Positions 1 to 6,390 of a stretch of DNA of 8,089 nucleotides are shown here, piece by piece. The DNA lies in contig JALWSL010000141.1 of NCBI GenBank assembly GCA_027080405.1, positions 1 through 8,089 of the forward strand. The letters are read 5' to 3'. Both the position numbers and the translations under genes were made by a program. The stretch comes from Planctomycetaceae bacterium (GTDB lineage Bacteria > Planctomycetota > Planctomycetia > Planctomycetales > Planctomycetaceae). The stretch's first letter is position 1, and the number at the start of each line of letters is the position of its first letter. The notes beneath the pieces were generated by a model. It saw only the letters and a program-made list of their open reading frames with translations, was not told the origin of the DNA and did no database searches.

Positions 1-811
1 AATACCAGGGTTGCGCGTAGCGATAATTGGAACGGTTGAAAACAAGAGAAAGCGGGAAATCCGGATCGTGTTTGAACGTTCGATGGTCGTCAATTCCGAG
101 GTGTGTGGCCCGCGTACCGTGTGCGGGAGTGATACCACGAATCCAACCGATTTTGCTGCTGCCGTTGCTGATCGCTCTTTTTTGGAGCGCTTCGTTTCTG
201 ATCCCTTCGTCTTTGATCCCCTTGAAATGAATATCAAGCGATTCGGGCTGATGAATATAACTGGCCCAGAACAGTCCGATGTAACCATTTTTGAAAGTCT
301 CACGACGGGGAATACATTCGAATGTCATTTCGATGAGGCCGTTATCAAGCAGTTCGTAACGCAAACAGCTTTCGAGTCCCCAATGCGGAGTAGGGGCCTG
401 ATACAACTCCGCGACATGATCGTTGATGACGCGCAATTCCATCGGCGCGTGGCGCGGTTCAAAAAGAATTTTGCGATCCTGAGTCGTCCCATCGTGAATA
501 TGTTCGAAGTTCAGCCCGGCAATCCCTGGCACGAAAATATTCCGCTTCTGCCTGGAATGGGTAAGTGAGACAACCCCGCTGTAGCCTGCACGATGTTGGG
601 GGAGTACCTCGTCATCAATCGCACTGTTGTCAGCGATGATCGCCTCGATCTCTCCGCGACGAAGAACCACATAATGCCTGGCAGGCACATTGTATTGAAG
701 GCTCGCATCACTGAGCGTCGTCAGCTTGGGAAGCCCCGCTTCCGAGACAGTGCCGAATAGCAGCAACAATAGAAACATCAACACCCGACGGCGAGAATTG
801 TGAAAAAACAT
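1..811 (-). CDS. Secreted conserved protein of unknown function (partial, C-terminus beyond the window)
   Basis: An uninterrupted minus-strand frame of 270 codons starts at ATG 811 and is still open at base 1. The start is supported by AAGGG at 818-822, six bases upstream. The protein begins with a basic stretch (SRRR, residues 6-9), a Leu-rich core (11-19) and a likely signal-peptidase site after SEA (23-25), so it should be exported. The SRRRVLM stretch loosely resembles a Tat motif, but the Leu-rich core favours Sec. The mature part looks beta-rich, with conserved-looking blocks: LNFEHIHDGT (100-109), FEPRHAPMELRV (117-128), ELYQAPTPHWGLESC (135-149), EMTFECIPRR (161-170), GYIGLFWASYIHQPE (176-190) and HGTRATH (231-237). 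I associate this pattern with planctomycete secreted proteins without an assigned function. The His/Trp/Glu-rich blocks could suggest a carbohydrate-related beta-sandwich, but no catalytic motif is identifiable. It is divergent from dnaE. Confidence 0.82.
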   Translation of the reverse strand, partial: MFFHNSRRRVLMFLLLLLFGTVSEAGLPKLTTLSDASLQYNVPARHYVVLRRGEIEAIIADNSAIDDEVLPQHRAGYSGVVSLTHSRQKRNIFVPGIAGLNFEHIHDGTTQDRKILFEPRHAPMELRVINDHVAELYQAPTPHWGLESCLRYELLDNGLIEMTFECIPRRETFKNGYIGLFWASYIHQPESLDIHFKGIKDEGIRNEALQKRAISNGSSKIGWIRGITPAHGTRATHLGIDDHRTFKHDPDFPLSLVFNRSNYRYAQPWY

Positions 812-855
812 CGATCACCCTTGTCAGTTGGCTCAACCTGGAACGCTCTGGAATG

Positions 856-861
856 ATTATC
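856..861 (-). promoter_or_regulatory. Possible extended -10 element for the secreted-protein gene
   Basis: Read on the minus strand, TGCGATAAT gives a GATAAT hexamer (5 of 6 matches to TATAAT) preceded by TGn, the extended -10 form. It lies 45 bases upstream of the ATG at 811. No good -35 hexamer is found 16-18 bases further upstream, so this is only a candidate. Confidence 0.3.
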
Positions 862-1287
862 GCAAACGACCACCGCAGCGGAGTCCTGCAACCCCGTCTT
901 GATCAGGAAAGTGTCTCGATCGAAGAGCCTCGTCAATCCATTGTCGATTAAAACCAGTCAAAGCAGAAGAATAACACGACCCCCGCATCTCTACTGTGGT
1001 AACTCCGCACCATCCTAACGCCATGCCATCAAAACATCAACATGCTTGAACGCCGACAGGGCTGTTCCTGATCTGAATCGGATAAGCGGACCGGATCGAT
1101 GAACCGAGGCAAGAATAGCCGGGAACTTATCAGCTTGTCGATTTCCGCGTTATCTGGTTTGTGTTAGCCGATCTCGATTGGGTAACGGGTAACAGCATCA
1201 ATTCTTGCAGTCTGCAGAGCGATTTGTGCGACTAACGGTTAAAGCTTACGAACGGTGTGAAAACTCTTGAAAATCTCAATTTGGTTA

Positions 1288-1310
1288 CGGTGGTCAGAAC
1301 AGACCAGCCG
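1288..1310 (+). promoter_or_regulatory. Hairpin in the dnaE upstream leader
   Basis: CGGTGGTC (1288-1295) can pair with GACCA-G-CCG (1302-1310), giving an 8-bp stem with a single bulged G and the six-base loop AGAACA. It ends about 100 bases before the dnaE ATG. No T-tract follows, so it is not an intrinsic terminator. It could be an mRNA leader structure or a dyad bound by a regulator. No function is established. Confidence 0.35.
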
Positions 1311-1411
1311 TGCTGGGTTCTCTTGCCGGAATCGATTCAGTCGATAGAATGGAATTGTTCTCCGACGGGGGACGATTTCGATGGAACCGCTTTCGCTCTT
1401 TGAGGATCGAT

Positions 1412-4400
1412 ATGAGCTCAGAACCTGCTGCCGAGTCCCGTCCATTTGCCCATTTACACTGTCACAGCCATTACAGTCTGCTTGATGGAGCCAATCGTAT
1501 CCCCGATATGCTTGAGAAAGTGAAAGCGAACGGGATGAATGCGTTGGCCATTACCGATCATGGCAACCTGTTCGGTGCGCTCGAGTTCTATCAGAAATGC
1601 AAAGCTTCCGAGGTGAATCCGATACTCGGTTATGAAGCCTACATTGCACCGGGAAAGCGAACCGATCGTAGTGCGTCCCGCATGAAAGAAGCGAGTTTTC
1701 ATCTGACGTTGCTGGCACAGAACAAGGTCGGATTCAAAAATCTCGTCAAGATGGCTTCGGTCGCCTACCTGGAAGGATTCTACTACAAGCCCCGCATCGA
1801 TAAACAGTTGCTCGAAGACCATAGCGAAGGGATTATCTGCCTTTCCGGTTGTGCCTCCAGTGAGCTTTCCCATTATCTGTTGGCTGACAAACAGGATCAG
1901 GCCGAAGAACTGTTGCGCTGGTACGAGAGAGTTTTTGGGGATCGACTCTATCTGGAAATTCAGGATTCGGGAGTACAAATCCAGAAGGAATGCATGGATC
2001 GCACAATCGATCTGGCGAATCGCTTCGGCTTCCCGCTGGTTGCCACAAACGACGCCCATTATCTGAACAGGGAAGATGCCCCGGCCCACGAGATTCTCTT
2101 GTGTGTCAATACTCGTACCACGATCAACGATGAAAAGCGGATGAAGCTCGACAGCAATGAGTTTCATTTGCGGACGCCCGAAGAGATGTACGCCGCTTTT
2201 CCACACTGTGAGGAAGCCGTCTCCCGCAGTCAGGAAATTGCGGACCGTTGCGATATCGAACTCGATTTGAAAGCCCGGCACTTTCCTGTTTTCACCCCTC
2301 CCGCGGGCAAGACCGATGTTGACTATCTGCGCGAACTCTGTCTGGAAGGGATCAAATGGCGATACGGCGATGATCCTGCTCAAATCTATCTCGATCGGCT
2401 TGAAACGGAATTGGCTGTCATCGAAAAAATGGGATACAGCAGTTACTTCCTGATCGTCTGGGATTTTGTCCATTTTGCCCGGGAGAAGGGCATTCCATGC
2501 ACCGCCCGTGGTTCTGCCTGTGGAGCGTTGGTCGCGTATTTGCTCGGTATGGGGGATGTCTGCCCGATCAAATACGATCTGCTTTTCGAACGCTTTCTCG
2601 ATCCGAGCCGCTCGGAAGCCCCCGATATCGATATCGACTTTTGTAGAGACCGCAGGCAAATGGTGATCGACTATGTCAAAGAGAAGTATGGTGAGGAAAG
2701 TGTGGCTCAAATTGGCACCTTCGGCACGCTCAAGGCCAAGGCGGCACTTCGTGATGTCGGACGGGCTCTCGATGTTCCCCTGCATCGCGTCAACGAAATT
2801 GCCAAGATGATACCGGAGCAACTGGGGATCAAACTTCAGGAAGCAATCGACACCACTCCCGAACTGAAAGAGCAGTATGAGCAGGATCCGCAAATCAGGG
2901 AAATGCTCGATTACGCCAACAGTCTCGAAGGATTGGCCCGAAATGTAGGAACGCACGCGGCCGGTGTTGTCATTGGTGACAAGCGGCTAGATGAATATGT
3001 TCCGCTACAGCGCATCACGGGCAAGACGGATATTATCACCCAGTGGACCGATGTGGAGCGGGCAGGTCTGCTGAAGATGGACTTTCTCGGGTTGAGAAAT
3101 CTTACCATTCTCGACAAAGCTGTGAAAAATGTGAAAGAAAACCATCCCGATTTCACCATGCGTCCCATCGATTTTCCGCTCGATGACGAAAAAACATTCG
3201 CGCTTTTGCAGCGGGGAGAAACGAAAGGTATTTTCCAGTTGGAATCGGGCGGGATGCGCGATCTGCTGACCAAAATGAAGCCGGACAAATTTGAAGACAT
3301 CATTGCGACCTCGGCCTTGTACCGCCCGGGACCTTTGGAAGGGGGAATGGTGGGAACGTACGTCGAAGTCAAACACGGTCGGCAGCCGGTACCAACGGTG
3401 CACCCGATTGTGGATGAAATTCTTGAAGAGACCTACGGCGTGATGGTCTATCAGGAACAGGTGATGAGGATTCTTAATCGCGTCGGCGGAATCGAACTTT
3501 CTTCCGCGTACCGATGCATCAAGGCCATCAGCAAAAAGAAACTCGATATCATCGCGGTTTTCCATGACCAGTTTATCGAAGGGTCCCGGGAACAGGGGAT
3601 GGACCAGAAGGTCGCTCAGACGTTGTGGGAACTGATCGAAAAATTCGCCGGTTACGGTTTCAACAAGTCGCACAGCACCGCTTATGGCGCGATCGCGTAT
3701 CAAACGGCGTATTTGAAAGCGCACTATCCCCCTGAGTTCATGGCGGCACTGCTTTCTTGCGGGATGGAAAACTCCGATCGCATTTCAGAGCACACCGACG
3801 ATTGTCGGCGTATGAATATCGACATCTTGCCGCCCGATATCAACATGTCCCATGTCGAATTCAAGGTTGTTGGCGATGCCGTCTCATTCGGACTGGCCGC
3901 CATCAAGGGAGTGGGAGAGCATGTTGTACTGGAAATTGTCGAGGAACGTGAGAAAAACGGCCCCTTCAAGAATATCTTCGATTTGTGCGAACGGGTCGAT
4001 CCGAAGATCCTCACCAAAAGTGTTCTGGAAATTCTGATTAAAGCCGGCGCACTCGATGTATTCGGACCGAATCGCGAACAGCATATGATGTGCGTGGAAA
4101 TGGCGATTCAGATGGCTGCGCGGAAATTCAAGGATCGACAGCGTGGACAGCGCAGCCTGTTTGGCGGTGGCGAACAGAGCGAAGAAAATGAGGAAATGCT
4201 TCCGACAATTCCCGATGCACCGGATTGGACTCATGGGCAGAAACTGATCTGCGAAAAAGAAATTTTCGGTTTCTATTTGACATCGCATCCGTTGGCGGAA
4301 TTCGCTGACCAGCTGGCACCACTTGTTTCGCATACAACGAAAGATCTGGCGGAAATCGAAGACGGTTCCGAAGTGCTGATTGGCGGAATGATCGGTGCCA

Positions 4401-4927
4401 TCAAAAAAGCGACGACCAAAAAACCGTCTCGAAATGGAAACAGCAGATATGTCAACTTCGATCTGGAAGATTCCGATGGCATTGTTCGCTGTATCCTCTG
4501 GCCGGATGATTATGTCCGTTACCAGGAAATGGTTGTGCCCGATGAAATCTGCATCATCCAGGGACGAGTGGATCGCAGGGGACGGGAGCCGAATATCGTC
4601 GTCAACAGGTTGCTGACAATCGAGGCGGCACAAAAACAGATGACCCAGCATCTGGCCATCAAGTTTCGACACGGCTTTCACACCGAAGAAGATATGAAAA
4701 AAGTCCGTCGCGTTCTTGAAAAGTACCCCGGCAAGACAAGTATTGTGATTGTCGTGGAAACGCCAGACCCGGACAGTACCGACTTCCACATTCGAACGAC
4801 ACTCTCTGCCCCGACTTTGGGAGTTTCCGTCAGTGATAGTCTCTGCAGGGAGCTTGACGAAACCCTCGGCCACACGAATTACCGGGTTCATGTTTCCGCA
4901 CCGAAAAAAACTCGGAACACCGGTTGA
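1412..4927 (+). CDS. dnaE: DNA polymerase III alpha subunit (replicative polymerase)
   Basis: This is the catalytic subunit of the chromosomal replicase; it extends DNA while bound to the sliding clamp. The protein has 1171 residues, close to E. coli DnaE (1160). The PHP domain (about 11-290) carries HLHCH (14-18), D25, TDHGN (48-52), E75, H97, C147 and NDAH (213-216). This is the metal-ligand set seen in Thermus-type DnaE and degraded in E. coli, so a metal-dependent 3'-5' proofreading activity is likely. The palm has PDIDIDF (404-410) with D405 and D407, and the third aspartate D557 in LLKMDFLGL. The finger region includes LYRPGP (636-641) and YGFNKSH (748-754). A helix-hairpin-helix (IKGVG, 831-835), the clamp-binding QRSLF (913-917), an OB fold (about 985-1070) and a C-terminal domain follow. 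ATG 1412 is chosen because GAGG lies six bases upstream and conserved sequence begins just after; the in-frame ATG at 1310 would add 34 unconserved residues. Unusual features are the loops TARGSACGA (364-372) and KAISKKK (704-710). Confidence 0.98.
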   Translation: MSSEPAAESRPFAHLHCHSHYSLLDGANRIPDMLEKVKANGMNALAITDHGNLFGALEFYQKCKASEVNPILGYEAYIAPGKRTDRSASRMKEASFHLTLLAQNKVGFKNLVKMASVAYLEGFYYKPRIDKQLLEDHSEGIICLSGCASSELSHYLLADKQDQAEELLRWYERVFGDRLYLEIQDSGVQIQKECMDRTIDLANRFGFPLVATNDAHYLNREDAPAHEILLCVNTRTTINDEKRMKLDSNEFHLRTPEEMYAAFPHCEEAVSRSQEIADRCDIELDLKARHFPVFTPPAGKTDVDYLRELCLEGIKWRYGDDPAQIYLDRLETELAVIEKMGYSSYFLIVWDFVHFAREKGIPCTARGSACGALVAYLLGMGDVCPIKYDLLFERFLDPSRSEAPDIDIDFCRDRRQMVIDYVKEKYGEESVAQIGTFGTLKAKAALRDVGRALDVPLHRVNEIAKMIPEQLGIKLQEAIDTTPELKEQYEQDPQIREMLDYANSLEGLARNVGTHAAGVVIGDKRLDEYVPLQRITGKTDIITQWTDVERAGLLKMDFLGLRNLTILDKAVKNVKENHPDFTMRPIDFPLDDEKTFALLQRGETKGIFQLESGGMRDLLTKMKPDKFEDIIATSALYRPGPLEGGMVGTYVEVKHGRQPVPTVHPIVDEILEETYGVMVYQEQVMRILNRVGGIELSSAYRCIKAISKKKLDIIAVFHDQFIEGSREQGMDQKVAQTLWELIEKFAGYGFNKSHSTAYGAIAYQTAYLKAHYPPEFMAALLSCGMENSDRISEHTDDCRRMNIDILPPDINMSHVEFKVVGDAVSFGLAAIKGVGEHVVLEIVEEREKNGPFKNIFDLCERVDPKILTKSVLEILIKAGALDVFGPNREQHMMCVEMAIQMAARKFKDRQRGQRSLFGGGEQSEENEEMLPTIPDAPDWTHGQKLICEKEIFGFYLTSHPLAEFADQLAPLVSHTTKDLAEIEDGSEVLIGGMIGAIKKATTKKPSRNGNSRYVNFDLEDSDGIVRCILWPDDYVRYQEMVVPDEICIIQGRVDRRGREPNIVVNRLLTIEAAQKQMTQHLAIKFRHGFHTEEDMKKVRRVLEKYPGKTSIVIVVETPDPDSTDFHIRTTLSAPTLGVSVSDSLCRELDETLGHTNYRVHVSAPKKTRNTG
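4148..4162 (+). other. dnaE: Beta-clamp binding motif of DnaE (QRSLF)
   Basis: The codons for Q913-R-S-L-F917 match the QxSLF/QLxLF pentapeptide that docks on the sliding clamp DnaN. The position corresponds to QADMF at 920-924 of E. coli DnaE. Gly-rich and then acidic, probably flexible sequence follows, as expected for an exposed clamp-binding loop. Confidence 0.85.
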
Positions 4928-5089
4928 TCGATTCTGCTGGCACACACCAGCAATCCGAACTCGCCGGTAATTGAACCTGCCGTAACAGTTTCAAGGAAAG
5001 CATTAACGCAGAAAGCGGCAGCGAAGAAGGCGGCGGCACGGGAAATTGCGGCATGGGGAGATGATGTCGGGATCCCGTCTTCGGCGTGA
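4928..5089 (+). other. Open frame in phase with dnaE behind its stop codon (53 codons to next TGA)
   Basis: After the dnaE TGA (4925-4927) the same frame stays open for 53 codons and stops at TGA 5087-5089. The predicted residues include LTQKAAAKKAAAREIAAWG, an Ala/Lys-rich amphipathic helix that looks like a basic protein tail. It contains no ATG, GTG or TTG start, so as a separate gene it would need CTG (4934 or 4937) or ATT (4970). It may be a former or read-through C-terminal extension of DnaE, or chance: a 53-codon open run is not rare at this base composition. The DnaE ending before the TGA looks complete, so this is not annotated as coding. Confidence 0.3.
4935..4952 (+). terminator. 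Hairpin just behind the dnaE stop codon (weak terminator candidate)
   Basis: TGCTGG (4935-4940) and CCAGCA (4947-4952) form a perfect 6-bp stem around the loop CACACA, starting eight bases after the dnaE TGA. No T-tract follows, so intrinsic termination here would be inefficient. It may instead protect the 3' end of the mRNA. Confidence 0.3.
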
Positions 5090-5093
5090 TGTT

Positions 5094-6341
5094 TTACGCC
5101 TCCGCTGCACACACCAGCGGAGTTTCAAGGGCGGTCTGCGCCTCTCTGCTTTCAACGGTTTCCGTTTTTTTTAGCAGATGGATCAGTGTAATTTCCGGGC
5201 GACAGTTGATTCGTAGTGGATGTTTCCCGGATACACCGCGGGAAACGTGCAAGGTTGTTGGAGCCGAGTAGAATTCGCCATCCGCGTATCTGACCCCGTA
5301 TTTGCTGGGGGAATAAAGTGGCCCGATAATCGGAAGAACGACCTGCCCTCCGTGATTGTGTCCGGAAAGCATCAGGTCGATTCCGTGCCGTTGTGCCCAC
5401 GGGAAATTGTCCGGTGTGTGCGAAAGCAGCAGTTTGAATGCGTTGTTCTGTTCGGTATCAAAAGTTGGGGCGTGTCCCATCCAGGGGCGTTCGTCACCGC
5501 CAATCTGAATGATCCCGTCGTGATACTTTGTTTCCAGAACACGGCCTGCGCAGTTCTGCCAGCCTAGTTCCAACATCTGCTGACGGATCGGCCCGCAATC
5601 CAGGTGCCAATCGTGATTTCCCAGAATGTAATAGCAGCCCAACGGAGCGCGCAACTTTCCCAGAGTGTGAGGCAGCCACGAAATCAGTTCCTGCCGATCG
5701 ATCAGGTCTCCGGTGAACACGATCAAATCCGGATTCCAACTCGCTGCCCGTTCGCAGATCTTTTCGAAATAGGGACGGTCGATCGTACCAATAAAATGCA
5801 GATCGCTCAGGTGCAGGATCGTGATTTCATGCAGGTCTTTGTGAAGTCGCGGGAAATGGAACTTTTTTTCGTTCGCCTCAAAAGTGAATATCTGGTTGCC
5901 GGGCACCTTCAACATTTCCCGGTGTGGTCCCTCCCCTTGGGGAGAGTAGCCGAGTTCGTCTTCAACATCGATTATTTCACGGGAACAGACCTGATAACCG
6001 GGAGGAGAGGCTCGCAACAGTCTTGTTGAAATTGTCAGCAACAGGCCACCAAATCCGAATAGAGAAATCGCCCAGGGAATTGACCACCAGCCCGGTTGCG
6101 TCAAAATCGCAACGGCAGCCGGTGTCGATTGCGAACTCTGGTTACTGAGTTGAATCATACTGACCAGAAGCAGAATCGGGACAAGGGGCATCGCGACATC
6201 ATGTATTTTGCGAAGCCGATCAAGTCGACTGCAGGGGATCGGCAAGCTGTAAAGACGATTCACACAAGCCGGCCAGAACCAGATGCTTCCGAGAACGCCA
6301 ATGCAAAGCAAAACTGAATTGAGTACCCAATTGAAAAACAT
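5094..6341 (-). CDS. Membrane-anchored calcineurin-like metallophosphoesterase
   Basis: This is a binuclear-metal phosphoesterase of the YkuE/YaeI/LpxG type, 415 residues. The catalytic signature is complete: SDLH (179-182), GD (211-212), GNHD (241-244), LSHTPD (306-311) and GHNHGG (327-332). Three probable membrane helices precede it (about 5-23, 48-66 and 86-107). The loop after helix 1 (R29, R39, R42, R44, K45) and the segment after helix 3 (R107, R110) are basic, so the positive-inside rule puts the catalytic domain in the cytoplasm. That differs from the exported YkuE and fits hydrolysis of a membrane-linked cytoplasmic substrate; LpxG-type cleavage of UDP-2,3-diacylglucosamine in lipid A synthesis is one possibility. 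The core ends near RPEITLIHLL (381-390), and a roughly 25-residue variable tail follows. ATG 6341 is chosen because AGGG lies six bases upstream; an in-frame ATG at 6413 would start inside a tandem repeat and add 24 unlikely residues. The A8 run near codons 390-393 is a possible slip site. Confidence 0.92.
   Translation of the reverse strand: MFFNWVLNSVLLCIGVLGSIWFWPACVNRLYSLPIPCSRLDRLRKIHDVAMPLVPILLLVSMIQLSNQSSQSTPAAVAILTQPGWWSIPWAISLFGFGGLLLTISTRLLRASPPGYQVCSREIIDVEDELGYSPQGEGPHREMLKVPGNQIFTFEANEKKFHFPRLHKDLHEITILHLSDLHFIGTIDRPYFEKICERAASWNPDLIVFTGDLIDRQELISWLPHTLGKLRAPLGCYYILGNHDWHLDCGPIRQQMLELGWQNCAGRVLETKYHDGIIQIGGDERPWMGHAPTFDTEQNNAFKLLLSHTPDNFPWAQRHGIDLMLSGHNHGGQVVLPIIGPLYSPSKYGVRYADGEFYSAPTTLHVSRGVSGKHPLRINCRPEITLIHLLKKTETVESREAQTALETPLVCAAEA
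5100..5122 (+). terminator. GC-rich hairpin in the convergent region (possible dnaE terminator)
   Basis: CTCCGCTG (5100-5107) pairs perfectly with CAGCGGAG (5115-5122) around the loop CACACAC. It is followed on the plus strand by only three T's. It lies within the last codons of the minus-strand phosphoesterase gene, so plus transcripts from dnaE and minus transcripts both contain it. A weaker GGCGT/ACGCC stem (5083-5100) abuts it and encloses the phosphoesterase stop codon. Confidence 0.35.
5154..5172 (+). terminator. Possible intrinsic terminator for plus-strand (dnaE) transcripts
   Basis: AACGG (5154-5158) pairs with CCGTT (5162-5166) around TTT, and eight T's run from 5165 to 5172. The layout is that of a short intrinsic terminator, but the 5-bp stem and three-base loop are weak. 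It lies antisense within the 3' end of the convergent phosphoesterase gene. An outer pairing TCTGCT (5145-5150) with AGCAGA (5173-5178) could compete with it. Confidence 0.35.
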
Positions 6342-6344
6342 GTT

Positions 6345-6383
6345 AATCCCTGAAAATGATCGCCTTTTCAGGCTCTGCCCTGA
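6345..6383 (-). promoter_or_regulatory. Putative translational switch: alternative hairpins over the phosphoesterase ribosome binding site
   Basis: On the minus-strand mRNA three segments lie in order: A = TCAGG (6383-6379), B = CCTGAAAA (6372-6365) and C = TTTTCAGG (6356-6349). B and C pair perfectly over 8 bp with an 8-base loop. Segment C contains most of the AGGG ribosome binding site (6351-6348) ahead of ATG 6341, so this form should block initiation. A can instead pair with the first five bases of B through a 6-base loop, which would free C. The two forms are mutually exclusive. The arrangement is read directly from the sequence; the regulatory role is inferred. Confidence 0.45.
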
Positions 6384-6390
6384 CGGCAAA

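Larger units (their letters stand above)
812..1411. other. 600-bp divergent intergenic region (promoters and leaders)
   Basis: No convincing gene is present between the two divergent starts. It holds a tandem 7-bp repeat (GGGTAAC at 1180-1186 and 1187-1193), a direct repeat AACGGT spaced 17 bp apart (1234-1239 and 1251-1256), a small TGCAG-T-CTGCA inverted repeat (1206-1216), and a hairpin at 1288-1310 listed separately. A 22-codon open frame starts at ATG 1099 and ends at TAG 1165-1167; it has only a weak GGA upstream and no recognisable content, so it is not called as a gene. No tRNA cloverleaf, DnaA box cluster or clear sigma-70 promoter for dnaE was found. The length suggests long 5' leaders or regulatory sites. 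Confidence 0.6.

Noticed and set aside
1099..1167. 22-codon open frame, a possible leader peptide before dnaE
   Set aside because: The ribosome binding site is weak, there is no regulatory codon pattern, and no paired attenuator hairpins with a T-tract follow.
1310..1411. Upstream in-frame ATG for dnaE
   Set aside because: It would add 34 residues with no resemblance to DnaE N-termini and has no clear ribosome binding site; ATG 1412 has GAGG at the right distance.
1454..2956. A 500-codon open frame on the minus strand, opposite dnaE
   Set aside because: It lies entirely antisense to conserved DnaE sequence and its translation shows no recognisable domain; it reflects codon bias of dnaE. The same holds for the minus-strand frames at 3005-3724 and 3884-4945.
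4925..4952. Selenocysteine insertion at the dnaE TGA, because a hairpin follows it
   Set aside because: The loop CACACA lacks the apical GU and bulged U of bacterial SECIS elements, and DnaE is not a known selenoprotein.
5068..5077. 10-bp palindrome CGGGATCCCG in the convergent gap
   Set aside because: A short perfect palindrome of this size is expected by chance in 8 kb; with no loop it would not form a useful hairpin.
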